Shown here: positions 17,707 to 27,163 of the stretch, piece after piece
How the letters are laid out: every line of letters starts with the position of its first letter
Numbering within the stretch: the stretch's first letter is position 1
Source: Pseudobdellovibrionaceae bacterium
GTDB lineage: Bacteria > Bdellovibrionota > UBA1018 > UBA6935
Direction: 5' to 3'
NCBI GenBank assembly: GCA_002722705.1
Contig: PBMP01000094.1
Span: forward strand, 1-64,000
DNA length: 64,000 nucleotides
Program-made: the position numbers and the translations under genes
The notes under the pieces: generated by a model
The model's database searches: none
Seen by the model: the letters and a program-made list of their open reading frames with translations, nothing else
Told to the model about the DNA's origin: nothing

Positions 17707-19443
17707 ATGGTTAACGCTAAAGGTTTCACTCATACTTTCGGGTACTTATTGGGAGATCTCTCCGTGGACAATGGTAAACAATCCGTAGCAATGGTCGGAA
17801 AGCCGGCGCTTGTGTCGACAAATGTACGTAAAAGCCGACCATTCAACGTAGCTATCATGGACACCAATTCTGAGCGATTGAAGACCCTTAAACCGGTTCG
17901 CTCTCTTGATATCTACGATGGACTGACGAACAACTTTCACGAAGACGGTTTGTTCTCCGTCAGTATCTTTGGTCGTATCGGGGAAGAAGCTCGAGACAAA
18001 CGATTCTCCTACATCCCCATTCGGACCGAGATCCTACATCCGATCATTTACGATCGACTGTGTCGACTAAAGGGTCTGTATAAAGGCATCCTTTCCGGTA
18101 AGGAGTTTGCCAACTGGGACGAGCAGGAAAAGGACTTCGTCAAAGCCGACGAATTGAGCGGCGATACCGGGTATCATTTCTTCATGGCCCACTGGCGGGA
18201 CATCGAGTTCAAAGAAACCAAGTCCACTGTTCGTAACCTGCGAATAAAGCTCGTCAAAAAGTATATCGATCGGGCAACGGTTGACAAGATCCTGGTATTG
18301 CCTGCTGGTCTCCGCGACGTAGAGATCGATGCCAGTGGCAGACAAACCATGGACGACATCAACAGCATCTATTGGCGGATCATTTCCATCTCCAATACGA
18401 TCTCGTCCACGTCGGTGGGTCGAAATGATCGGGTGCTAAACGTCTCCAGGAATTCTCTCCAACTTGCGTTCAACGAACTGTACGACATGTTGGAGAACAT
18501 CCTGAAGGGCAAGCGTGGGTTTATCCAGAACAAGTGGGCGAGTCGCCGGGTGTTCAACGGTACCCGTAACGTTATCTCGGCCATGGACACCAGTGCCGCT
18601 GAACTAGGGTCTATTAACCACCCCAAGTACACCGACACCGTAATGGGGATCTATCAGCTGTCCAGAGGTTGCTTACCCCTGACGATCCATTTGCTGCGTT
18701 CGGGTCTTCTGGGCGATGTGTTCGGCTCTTCCGATGGCAACGCCAAACTGGTTGACCCTGAAACACTGATGCCAGAGTTCGTGAAGCTCCCATCGGACGT
18801 CCATGACAAATGGACCACCAGCGAGGGGTTGGAATCGGTCATTGTTTCGCAGAGTGACGTACCGCTTCGCAATCAGCCGATCATGGTCGAGGGTCGTTAT
18901 ATCGGTCTGATCTACAAAGGTCCGGGGATGGACTTCCGTATTTTCTCGGACATTTCCGAACTCCCCGCCGACCGAGACCGTAAGGATGTACACCCGATCA
19001 CATTGATCGAGTTGATCTATCTGTCCGGATACCAGAGGTGGAACACGCTTTGTACGCTGGTTACTCGTTACCCCGTGATTGGTGCCGGCAGTATTTATCC
19101 GTCCACCGTCTACGTGAAAACCACCATCACTGGGGAAGTGCGTCAAGAGCTCGACGAATCGTGGCAGCCAATGGGACCAGAGTTCAGAGCTCCTGAATTC
19201 CCCAATGGGTCGGACAAATACGTCGACAGTCTGATCCCGCATCCAAGTCGACTGGCTGGTCTCGATGCTGACTTTGACGGTGACACTGCGTCAGCCAACA
19301 TTATTTACAGTGACGACGCATTAGCTGAGATTCGTCAGTATTTCACCCGCAAGGAGTCCTTCATCGACACCAAGGGTTCCTTCCGAGCAGCACCGGCTAC
19401 TGACACTGTTTCACTGGTATTGAGAAGCCTTACTGAGGACTAA
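17707..19443 (+). CDS. RNA polymerase beta-prime subunit, N-terminal part
   Basis: About 578 residues from ATG 17707. Shows the beginning of bacterial RpoC: HEDGLFSVSIFGRIG (RpoC: ERDGLFCARIFGP) and, near the C-terminus, the catalytic Mg-binding loop LDADFDGDTAS (RpoC: NADFDGD), which holds the three Asp of the active site. It then stops, so the rest of beta-prime must be encoded elsewhere, as in phiKZ where each large subunit is split. A GTG at 17764 has GGGAG eight bases upstream and may be the true start (559 residues); ATG 17707 has no good ribosome site. The Zn-ribbon Cys of RpoC are absent. Two bases separate it from the beta gene. Probably the virion-packaged polymerase that reads early genes (inference from synteny). 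Confidence 0.88.
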   Translation: MVNAKGFTHTFGYLLGDLSVDNGKQSVAMVGKPALVSTNVRKSRPFNVAIMDTNSERLKTLKPVRSLDIYDGLTNNFHEDGLFSVSIFGRIGEEARDKRFSYIPIRTEILHPIIYDRLCRLKGLYKGILSGKEFANWDEQEKDFVKADELSGDTGYHFFMAHWRDIEFKETKSTVRNLRIKLVKKYIDRATVDKILVLPAGLRDVEIDASGRQTMDDINSIYWRIISISNTISSTSVGRNDRVLNVSRNSLQLAFNELYDMLENILKGKRGFIQNKWASRRVFNGTRNVISAMDTSAAELGSINHPKYTDTVMGIYQLSRGCLPLTIHLLRSGLLGDVFGSSDGNAKLVDPETLMPEFVKLPSDVHDKWTTSEGLESVIVSQSDVPLRNQPIMVEGRYIGLIYKGPGMDFRIFSDISELPADRDRKDVHPITLIELIYLSGYQRWNTLCTLVTRYPVIGAGSIYPSTVYVKTTITGEVRQELDESWQPMGPEFRAPEFPNGSDKYVDSLIPHPSRLAGLDADFDGDTASANIIYSDDALAEIRQYFTRKESFIDTKGSFRAAPATDTVSLVLRSLTED

Positions 19444-19445
19444 TC

Positions 19446-22400
19446 ATGTTCACAACGACCCCAACGATCTCGCTTGAAGGAATGACGCTGAATTCTGACG
19501 TCTACTACAAGCGATACGGTATCCGGACAGAAGGGCGACTGATGTCGCCCAAGTTTCACCCGATCTCAACCCTGACCCTACCTAAAAGCTCCGTCATCCA
19601 TTATGTCGGCGAAGACGACAGCGACAAGGGACTGGACCAAACCGCCCTTATTCTGCGTGACGCCGATCGACTCATGATGATCGAACACCAGGTCGAACTC
19701 GCTACCCGGGAAGGCAACCCACGTCCCACCTACGTGAACTCGGGCAGATTGATCCGCGAGTACTCTCGTGTCAACCGTCGCATCAAACTGGTTAAGAAGC
19801 TGGAGCGTAGCGCTTCTGACCCGATGACGTTGCTGATTGAGAACTACGCGCTTCTGAATCACCTGTACCAATATCCAACCAGCTACTTCGCCAGCTGGTA
19901 CAAGTGGAAGAACGTGCAGAACACACTCTGGGCCAATGTGGATCGTGTTTGCAATGTGCTGGATCGCGATCACTACATCTACTGTCAGCTCCCGAACACC
20001 ATTCCTGATATCATCGACTTCAGGAAAGCAGAGAAAACCCATACTCGGGCCACTCTGGATGCATTCGGTGAGAACGGCGCTCGCAACATGCTGGACATCT
20101 GGACCTGGCTTGGCGCTAATCGCGAAATGTCCTGCATGTCTGCCCTCCAGCCAAAGAACTTCTCCAAGGTCAACTTGATTTGGGTGGAATCTGGCGAGTG
20201 GTTCGTTATTAACCTGGGTCTACTGAACAGCTGGGCTAATGGAGACGTTTCTCTGGAGTCCATTGCCGACGTAGATCCGGAGCGGATCACGCTGTCGCTG
20301 GAGTCGGATGAAGGGGACTTGTTGATCCAGCGTTATTTCCTCCGCATGCTGACCAGCCTCTACGAGGTCCGCACCAATACGGTGTCGTCCACCAGCCCCA
20401 TCGAAGAAACCGTCGTTGCCGAGGTTTCCGATGAACTGGGGATTCCGGAAGACGAGGTTAAAAAGGCTGACGACATCAACGTCGTCGAATCAAAAGAGCC
20501 TCGCAAGATAGAACCGAAGGACATCGTCCCGGGTATGTCACGCAGCCAGGAGATCCGGGAAGAGAAGATCCGTGGTGCCGCTAAGGTTCAGAGCGCAGTG
20601 GGTGAGAAATCCGAAACAGCTGCCAAACAGCCTCAGCCAGAGGACCTCAGGCTCCTCGATCAGGAACTGAGCTCTCCGAAGAAAGAAGTCATCGAAGATG
20701 CTGCCCAGACAGAGAACCCGCTGGTCAAAGGGATTCGCGTTCGAGCAGCCAAGATGGTGGAAGACGGGATGATGTCCAATGCCCAGTATAACCGAGCATT
20801 GGCAATGGCGGAGAAGTACAAGGAGATCCCCAATCCGTTTGGAGAAGGGACGTTGGCAGAATACATCGAACCCAAGGAAGGGGAAATTGAACTCGAAGGC
20901 GACGGTGCATTGGCTGACATCTCGACCGTGACTGACAAGTCGATGCTGCACAACACGCTCGAGGAAGTGTCTGAAGGCTATCGCAAGAAGCTCCTGACCA
21001 AGGACATCGCGGCCTGTGTGATGAACGTCCAGAAGGTAGGCGTTGCGGTCACCAAGTTCGAAGTCGAGCCCATCCAGGACGCGTTGAACGACTTTAACGC
21101 CTACACCGTTCGATTGAATCCGGTCTCTGGTTCTCCGAGCACGATTCGCGCGGCGATCTACGACATCAAAGAAGATGGCACCTATATTGCCAACGGTGTC
21201 AAGTGTCGACTGCGTTGGCAGCGAGGCGATATGCCGGTAAGGAAGATCTCTCCAGATTCGGTAGCGCTGACCAGCTTCTACGGCAAGGTGTTTGTTCGAC
21301 GGTCTGCCAAGAAAGTGAATGCCTATGGCACGTGGTTGTGTGACAACATCGTTGCATTGGCCAACGTCGAAGAATCGGCAGTTAGCGACATACACGTTGG
21401 ACGAGTGTGGAAGCACCAAGACAAAGTGCCTCGTCTGTTGAGCATGTTGGCTCAGCGTATCCGTAGCGTCAAAATTGGTAACGTGTCGTTCAACTTCGAC
21501 TACACTAACCGCCGGGACGTATTCGGAGAGGACAGTGTCTCTGTCGAATCGAATGGTAGTGTGTTGGTAGGGAAGACCCGCAATGGTCTCGTGGTGATCA
21601 CGGCCGATAACCGCTTGATGTTGCACAGCGGTGACAAAGTCACCGAGTTGCCCGCTCTGCCGATCATGGCTGGGTTTGAGAACCCAACTGGTCCGCTCGA
21701 GGTTGCCGAGATCAACATCTTCCGCTCCAAGATACCCGTTGGCGTTGTTCTGGGGTATCGGATGGGTCTCAGTAATCTGTTGGCCAAGCTGAACATCGTT
21801 CCGCGTCGTGTACCGAAGGGTACGCGGTTGAACTTGGAGATGAATGAATTCGCTGTGCAGTTCATCGACGAGTCGCTGGTGTTCGATCGAAACAACCCAA
21901 TGGCCATGCTCATGATGAGCGGGTTCGTTAACTTCAAGAACGTCATCCGCAATTACGGGTCATCGGTGTTCGACAAGCAGGATGTCTACTTTAACCTGTT
22001 GGACAGTCAGGGCATGGGTATTCGCCATCTTCGAGAAATCGACCTGATGTTCCCAATGTTCATTGACCCCATTACTGAAGGTATTCTGCGCAGCCGCGAC
22101 GAACCTACAGAGATGGACGACCTGGTCATTTACGCAATGGAGCTGCTGACCACTGACTGGCACCCGAAGGAGATCGACATTCGCTACATGCGCCTGAAAG
22201 GCTATGAGCGTTTTGCCGGGGCTTTCTACCAGGAACTCATCAAGTCCCTCCGGGCGTACAATGCGCGCTCTATGTCGGCTGGCGCCAGTATCGAAATGTC
22301 TCCACATGCGGTGAGGCAGGCCATTGATCAAGACACCAGTAAGATCTTGGTGGAAGAATCCAATCCAGTACACAACACAAAGGAGAAAGAAGCATTGACG

Positions 22401-23780
22401 TTCTCCGGTACCGGAGGGCGATCCATCCAAACCATGGTCAAGCGCACCAGGGAGTTTGATCCGCACGACCAAGGCATTGTGTCAGAGGCCACCGTGGACA
22501 ACAAGTCTGTGGGTGCGACTACGTATCTGTCGGCCAATCCCCAGATAGCCAACCTCCGGGGCGTTGTCAAGGTAGAGGACAAGGCCATCAACCCAACCAC
22601 TGTGTTCAGTACCTCTGCACTGTTGTCAGTGGGCGTTGACCACGATGACCCAAAACGGATAAACTTCGTCAACATCCAGCAGTCCTCTGTTATCCCAGCA
22701 GATGGGTATCAGGTGTCGCCGGTTCGCACAGGGTACGAGCAGGTACTAGCACAGCGGACAGACGATCTATTCGCAACAGCCGCCAAGCAAGACGGTGAGG
22801 TTACTTCGGTGACCGCAGATGGGATCGTTGTCACGTACGCTGATGGTTCGGTTCGCAGGATAGAACTCGGTAGACGCTTTGGCACAGTTGCTGGGGCCAC
22901 GGTTCCACACACTGTTATCACTGACCTCAAGGAAGGTGACAAGGTTGTCAAGGGCGATATCCTGGCATTCAACACCGGGTATTTTGCACGAGACCCCATT
23001 AACCCAAAGACGGTTGCATGGAAGGCCGGTATCTTGGTCACCACGGCGTTTCTTGAGTCGCCGGATACATTGGAGGACTCCTGCGCCATCTCGGAGAAAG
23101 TAGCCGAGCAAATGACCACGCAAACCACCAAGATCAAGAACGTGGTTGTTAAGTTCGATCAAGTGATTCACAACCTGGTTAAGCCCGGGGTTAAGCTGGA
23201 CCTCTCTAGTATTTTATGTACCATAGAGGACCCGGTCACGGCCAATAGTGATCTGTTCGACGAAGACTCGCTGGACACGCTTAGGATGCTCAGTGCTCAA
23301 ACTCCTCGAGCCAAGTTTGTAGGTACGGTGGAGCGCATTGAGATCTATTACAACGGCGATAAAGAAGATATGTCGGAGTCTCTGAGAGAACTCTCCGTCA
23401 AATCGGATACCCAGATCCGTAAGCGCTATAAAGTACAAGGGCGTGGTAACAACGTGACTGGTCGCGTTGACAGCTCGATGCGGGTAGATGGTAATCCGTT
23501 GGAAAGTGATACGGCCGTCATCAAGGTCTACATCACAGCTTCTGTTCCAGCGGGCGTGGGCGACAAAGGCGTTTTCGGCAACCAGATGAAGACGGTTATC
23601 GGTCGAGTTATGACTGGTATCAACCGGACTGAATCCGGTGTGGACCTTGGGGCCATCTTCGGATGGAACAGTGTCACTGCACGTATCGTCGAATCGCCGG
23701 TCATTATCGGCACCACCAACACCGTACTCAAACTCGGCAGTCGCCGGGCCGTAGACATCTACAGAGGAAAGCAGCAATGA
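19446..23780 (+). CDS. RNA polymerase beta subunit, main part
   Basis: 1444 residues. The second half follows bacterial RpoB: SPVRTGYEQVLAQRTDDL, then a hybrid-motif stretch (GEVTSVTADGIVVTYADGS), VKGDILAFNTG, WKAGILVTTAF...EDSCAISEKV (RpoB: LGKNLLVAYMPW...EDAILISERL), and near the end VGDKGVFGNQMKTVIG (RpoB: GDKMAGRHGNKGV). Residues about 315-420 are a charged, low-complexity linker rich in Glu, Lys and Pro. The RpoB C-terminus is missing and is supplied by 3292-3966. The gene follows the beta-prime part by two bases; the pair matches the phiKZ gp180/gp178 neighbours of gp181, from memory. The enzyme would transcribe phage genes from phage promoters. Confidence 0.88.
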   Translation: MFTTTPTISLEGMTLNSDVYYKRYGIRTEGRLMSPKFHPISTLTLPKSSVIHYVGEDDSDKGLDQTALILRDADRLMMIEHQVELATREGNPRPTYVNSGRLIREYSRVNRRIKLVKKLERSASDPMTLLIENYALLNHLYQYPTSYFASWYKWKNVQNTLWANVDRVCNVLDRDHYIYCQLPNTIPDIIDFRKAEKTHTRATLDAFGENGARNMLDIWTWLGANREMSCMSALQPKNFSKVNLIWVESGEWFVINLGLLNSWANGDVSLESIADVDPERITLSLESDEGDLLIQRYFLRMLTSLYEVRTNTVSSTSPIEETVVAEVSDELGIPEDEVKKADDINVVESKEPRKIEPKDIVPGMSRSQEIREEKIRGAAKVQSAVGEKSETAAKQPQPEDLRLLDQELSSPKKEVIEDAAQTENPLVKGIRVRAAKMVEDGMMSNAQYNRALAMAEKYKEIPNPFGEGTLAEYIEPKEGEIELEGDGALADISTVTDKSMLHNTLEEVSEGYRKKLLTKDIAACVMNVQKVGVAVTKFEVEPIQDALNDFNAYTVRLNPVSGSPSTIRAAIYDIKEDGTYIANGVKCRLRWQRGDMPVRKISPDSVALTSFYGKVFVRRSAKKVNAYGTWLCDNIVALANVEESAVSDIHVGRVWKHQDKVPRLLSMLAQRIRSVKIGNVSFNFDYTNRRDVFGEDSVSVESNGSVLVGKTRNGLVVITADNRLMLHSGDKVTELPALPIMAGFENPTGPLEVAEINIFRSKIPVGVVLGYRMGLSNLLAKLNIVPRRVPKGTRLNLEMNEFAVQFIDESLVFDRNNPMAMLMMSGFVNFKNVIRNYGSSVFDKQDVYFNLLDSQGMGIRHLREIDLMFPMFIDPITEGILRSRDEPTEMDDLVIYAMELLTTDWHPKEIDIRYMRLKGYERFAGAFYQELIKSLRAYNARSMSAGASIEMSPHAVRQAIDQDTSKILVEESNPVHNTKEKEALTFSGTGGRSIQTMVKRTREFDPHDQGIVSEATVDNKSVGATTYLSANPQIANLRGVVKVEDKAINPTTVFSTSALLSVGVDHDDPKRINFVNIQQSSVIPADGYQVSPVRTGYEQVLAQRTDDLFATAAKQDGEVTSVTADGIVVTYADGSVRRIELGRRFGTVAGATVPHTVITDLKEGDKVVKGDILAFNTGYFARDPINPKTVAWKAGILVTTAFLESPDTLEDSCAISEKVAEQMTTQTTKIKNVVVKFDQVIHNLVKPGVKLDLSSILCTIEDPVTANSDLFDEDSLDTLRMLSAQTPRAKFVGTVERIEIYYNGDKEDMSESLRELSVKSDTQIRKRYKVQGRGNNVTGRVDSSMRVDGNPLESDTAVIKVYITASVPAGVGDKGVFGNQMKTVIGRVMTGINRTESGVDLGAIFGWNSVTARIVESPVIIGTTNTVLKLGSRRAVDIYRGKQQ

Positions 23781-23980
23781 AATACAACCACAAACCCATG
23801 TTAGTGACGCTGGCTAACGCCACCGAGCTCACGGCCCGGGTCATCGCCGACGTTGTTGGGGGAGACCTGGCGAGCGAAGTGGGCGATGAGCCGGTGACTT
23901 CCGAGTCGATGTGCGGCGTCATCACTGCGAAGTTGCAAAACAACATCGCCAACTCCAACAAGCAAGGGGGTATCCAGTAA
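23777..23980 (+). CDS. Small hypothetical protein, 67 aa
   Basis: ATG 23777 overlaps the beta-subunit stop by four bases (ATGA), with GAGGAAAG upstream. Small, mostly helical, Ala/Thr/Val-rich. Its stop overlaps the next ATG at 23980. Coupled on both sides, so it is probably made together with the polymerase and the following inner-virion protein. Function unknown. Confidence 0.75.
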   Translation: MKYNHKPMLVTLANATELTARVIADVVGGDLASEVGDEPVTSESMCGVITAKLQNNIANSNKQGGIQ

Positions 23981-25407
23981 TGCTCAGCAACGTTAGCACT
24001 GGAGAGGCTTATCTCCTGACAGAAAATCTGCTCGCCAAAGGCATTACCGTAGCACCGCTGGTTGGCAGCCCGCTGGAAACGCTGTGTCAGGAAAGTACCG
24101 ATGGCATCAACGTAGTTGGTGGCGAAAACGTCTACGCTGACAACGTCGTTGAAGAAAGTCGCTACGTGGACGCCGCTGGAACAGCGATTCACGAAGCAGT
24201 CATGCAGGACATGGTTAAGAACGTGTCCAACGTGGTTCGCAAGACCATTTACGTTGCCAAGAACGTCGTTAACCCGGCGCTCAAGTCCGTACTGGAGAAG
24301 TACGAAGCACGGGTCGCAGACAGCACTCACGCTAGCTCCAACGTCATGTCGGTTGTTCCCGACAACCTGTCGAAGGTGTGGTCGAACCCGACCGTGCTGG
24401 GCATGATCGAACCGTACACCAACGTGGCGATCAAGAAACTGACTCTGGACCTGCGCTTCCCGGTTCTCGAGCCGGAAGAACTGATGGATCTCGTGCTGAC
24501 CGGTAGCGACTCGTTTGATCGCGAGATCAAGAAGTTCATCGAAGAAGTCGGCCCAGAGGTTCTGATGTCGACGTACGACAGCGTCTATCGTCTCACTGGC
24601 TCTCTCAACGAATCCACCTCGCTGCTGTCCGGTGACACGCAGGCCGACCGTGCTCGAGTTCTCCTGACACACGTGCTGGCCCGCAAGCTGATCAACTCTC
24701 CGCCCGAAAGCATGAACATCGGCCTGGGTGAGTATCGCGAATACGTGGCCAAGCTGCAAGAGCAGTCTGGTCGTGCGGCGATTCGCATCATCGAACGCTA
24801 TGAGCTGGCCGTGGCCCGTAAGTCGCTGGTCATCTCGTATCCGTACGGTACGCTTTCCCTGTTGAACGCGGACTCTGGTGTCGTTCTCGTTAACGGTCAG
24901 GTCTACAAGCAATGGCTGAAGGATGGTGGCTGTCCTGAGATGTTGTTCGGTGCTGCTCTGACCGACCGGTTGACCGATGGTGGCGCTATCTTGGCTGATG
25001 GCGAGCGCTACGTGAAAGCGTACGAGCGCGAGAAGGCCATGTTGAATACCCAGCTGCGACTGGACTCCATCAACATCCAAACCGACGCCATGTTGACTGC
25101 GCTCACCGAGCACATCAACGAGATGTCCGAAGAGGACACCCCGAAGACCAAAGCCGAGTGCCACCGGGCACTGGCTGACAAGCGTTCAATGATCACCGCC
25201 GTCACACTGAAAGAACCAGCCCTGTTGGCCCGTAAGCTGCTGACCTGTGTCGTCTACGACCACACTGATGCCGAAGCCCTGCTGAGCGCCATCGACAACG
25301 TGTGCGAGGCCAACAAAGACATCTCGATGGAAGAAGCCGCTACCTTGGGCACCATCGAGTATGTTGCTCACTGGGTATCTACCAACATCGTAGCATCCTA
25401 TCTGTAG
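23980..25407 (+). CDS. Putative inner-virion protein, 475 aa
   Basis: Start ATG 23980 inside the previous stop (TAATG), AGGGGG upstream. Helix-rich soluble protein with strongly biased C/G-ending codons, unlike the small genes near by, which indicates high expression. No membrane segment or enzyme motif. It sits between polymerase beta and the prohead protease, a block of virion-packaged proteins in phiKZ-type phages (gp176/gp177 position, from memory). Inner-body or ejected protein is the best guess. Confidence 0.65.
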   Translation: MLSNVSTGEAYLLTENLLAKGITVAPLVGSPLETLCQESTDGINVVGGENVYADNVVEESRYVDAAGTAIHEAVMQDMVKNVSNVVRKTIYVAKNVVNPALKSVLEKYEARVADSTHASSNVMSVVPDNLSKVWSNPTVLGMIEPYTNVAIKKLTLDLRFPVLEPEELMDLVLTGSDSFDREIKKFIEEVGPEVLMSTYDSVYRLTGSLNESTSLLSGDTQADRARVLLTHVLARKLINSPPESMNIGLGEYREYVAKLQEQSGRAAIRIIERYELAVARKSLVISYPYGTLSLLNADSGVVLVNGQVYKQWLKDGGCPEMLFGAALTDRLTDGGAILADGERYVKAYEREKAMLNTQLRLDSINIQTDAMLTALTEHINEMSEEDTPKTKAECHRALADKRSMITAVTLKEPALLARKLLTCVVYDHTDAEALLSAIDNVCEANKDISMEEAATLGTIEYVAHWVSTNIVASYL

Positions 25408-25418
25408 GGGTATAAGGG

Positions 25419-26147
25419 ATGATGGACTTTTCAACGTTGACGAGGGACGCCAGTAAGATCCATGGCGCCTTGAAGGAAATGAAGGATGGGTCCGTTGTCG
25501 CTTTGGAACCCGTCAAGATATACATACCGGTTCGCTTCTCAGAGTCAGGCCTGGCTCACGTCGACGACGAAGTGTCAACCGTGGCGATCTTCGGCATCAC
25601 CGTGCAGGATAAGTACCTAGGTGTCTCCTGTACGGTTTCTAACATTCGACTAGACCCCAGCTCCATTGGGGTCGTTGAATGTGAGGACGGCGATTACCAC
25701 GAATTCTCGTTCGAGACCGGTGCAACCGTGTTTGTTTATACCGACTTGGTTCAGGTCGATACATTGCCTTATTCGATCTCCAGCGAATTCATCGACAAAG
25801 GTAAGGTTCCGTCCTACCTGACGTACGATGACACCGTAAAGCTGTTCGATACGTCCGGGGATTTCACAGGGATGACCGTTGGGGCCAACCATGCGTTGGC
25901 CGAGATGGTTTGCTCGGTTATCTTCAGACAGCAAGACGACCTCGGTAAGTACTATCGCAAAATTGCCGAAGAACCCGGTTCCAAGCGTGTCCCAGCGCCA
26001 GCAGTGGTACCCAACCGCAGCGTGGCATGGGGTGCAACCAATACAACGGCTAAGCTCACTGGAGCTTATTTCAGCGAGGGCTTGACATCTGCCCTGATCA
26101 ATCCGTCGGAGCGGTCAGAGCAGATCGAAGAGCTACTTCGCCGCTAA
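25419..26147 (+). CDS. Hypothetical virion-block protein, 242 aa
   Basis: ATG 25419 with AGGGG eight bases upstream. Beta-rich N-terminal two thirds (alternating strands such as VALEPVKIYIPVRF, STVAIFGITVQDKYLGVSCTV, TVFVYTDLVQV) and a helical end. No known domain. Twelve bases from its neighbour on each side; in the unit ending with the prohead protease. Confidence 0.7.
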   Translation: MMDFSTLTRDASKIHGALKEMKDGSVVALEPVKIYIPVRFSESGLAHVDDEVSTVAIFGITVQDKYLGVSCTVSNIRLDPSSIGVVECEDGDYHEFSFETGATVFVYTDLVQVDTLPYSISSEFIDKGKVPSYLTYDDTVKLFDTSGDFTGMTVGANHALAEMVCSVIFRQQDDLGKYYRKIAEEPGSKRVPAPAVVPNRSVAWGATNTTAKLTGAYFSEGLTSALINPSERSEQIEELLRR

Positions 26148-26158
26148 AGGAGTTGAGA

Positions 26159-26911
26159 ATGTCTCAGCGTGCAACGTTTGCCTGTACTGCACTTTTGCAG
26201 ACTGGTAAGAAAGGAATACTCAAACCGGATGACGAAGGGTATTATCCGGTTGTTCTCGGTGCGTACGATGTCTGTAACAGCGCCGGTGCTCTCTACCCAC
26301 TGCAACCAGCTCTGGATGTCTTTAAGTCATCCGGTCCTTTGATGCGACGTATCTCACGTGGCGCCTGTCGCGGCGAGTACGGTCATCCGAAACGCCTGCC
26401 CGGCATGACGGATCGCGAGTTCCTTCATCGTGTAATGCAGATCTACGAAGAGCGGGTCTGTTTCCACATTCGTGACGTAACTTTGGACTCGGGCACTGTT
26501 AAAGACGAGAACGGTCGTCCGGTAACGGTCGTGTGCGCCTCTATCAAGCCCTGTGGGCCTCTTGGGCATCTTCTTGAGGCTAGCCTAAAGAATCCCAACG
26601 AAAACGTCGCCTTCAGCGTTAGAGCGCTTACTGACGACTTCATGGAACGGGGTCAGCTTATTAAGCACACGCGTTCTATCGTCACGTGGGACTATGTGAA
26701 CGAACCTGGGTTGGCTCAAGCCACCAAGTACAACTCACCCGCGCTGGAGTCGGCAGAAGAAGTTCTCTTCACGCGTCAGCAGGTAGAGTCGCTGGTTGAG
26801 CGTCAGTCGGTCGGTGCCTCTATGGAGAGCTTCTACTCTCCGAGTGACATTGTGCGCGACATGGGTTGGAACGAACCCAAACGACAACTGCCCGGTTCCA
26901 TGAACTGGTAA
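26159..26911 (+). CDS. Prohead maturation protease (T4 gp21 / phiKZ gp175 type)
   Basis: 250-residue serine protease. GACRGEYGHPKR places the catalytic His at residue 76, and ENVAFSVRALT places the Ser at 153, the spacing and contexts seen in the gp21/S78-like fold. CASIKPCGPLGHLLEASLKN between them is also typical. Family members cut scaffold and inner-head proteins after small-x-Glu sites, then self-destruct. ATG 26159 follows AAGGAG at six bases; the TTG upstream is not needed. Last gene of the virion unit, closed by a terminator at 26926. Confidence 0.88.
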   Translation: MSQRATFACTALLQTGKKGILKPDDEGYYPVVLGAYDVCNSAGALYPLQPALDVFKSSGPLMRRISRGACRGEYGHPKRLPGMTDREFLHRVMQIYEERVCFHIRDVTLDSGTVKDENGRPVTVVCASIKPCGPLGHLLEASLKNPNENVAFSVRALTDDFMERGQLIKHTRSIVTWDYVNEPGLAQATKYNSPALESAEEVLFTRQQVESLVERQSVGASMESFYSPSDIVRDMGWNEPKRQLPGSMNW

Positions 26912-26925
26912 AGATCGTTGGTCAG

Positions 26926-26954
26926 AAAAGGCTAGCCCGTCGGCTAGCCTTTTT
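26926..26954 (+). terminator. Rho-independent terminator
   Basis: AAAAGGCTAGCC, CGTC, GGCTAGCCTTTTT. Strong stem with T run after the prohead protease. Confidence 0.9.
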
Positions 26955-26983
26955 ATTCGCCAGGTGGCTAGTCGATCTAAATC

Positions 26984-27013
26984 TTTTTCACCCACACATC
27001 ATTAAAGTGCATT
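26984..27013 (+). promoter_or_regulatory. Phage promoter-like motif, gene 27164
   Basis: TTTTTCA, CC, CACACATCATT, AAA, GTGCAT. Nearly identical to the site at 5667. The distance to the start codon is long (about 160 bases), leaving an unusual leader for this window (27015-27163), which contains no other feature I recognise. Confidence 0.75.
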
Positions 27014-27163
27014 AGTCAAGCAGTTCGATTCGGTATAAAAAATTACATCGAGAACTGTAGCTATGAACCCCGATGTGTATTGCCGGTGCAAATGATGCTA
27101 GCTAACCCCGCACAATACCGTTGGTTAATCGCAGTAAACTTCAATAAGCAAGGAAAGAAAGAC

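Noticed and set aside
20538-21626. 362-residue minus-strand ORF inside the polymerase beta gene
   Set aside because: Antisense shadow; His/Arg/Val-rich, no ribosome site, and the plus strand has clear RpoB motifs.
23728-25164. 478-residue minus-strand ORF opposite the inner-virion gene
   Set aside because: Antisense of a codon-biased gene; composition dominated by His/Gln/Val/Arg.
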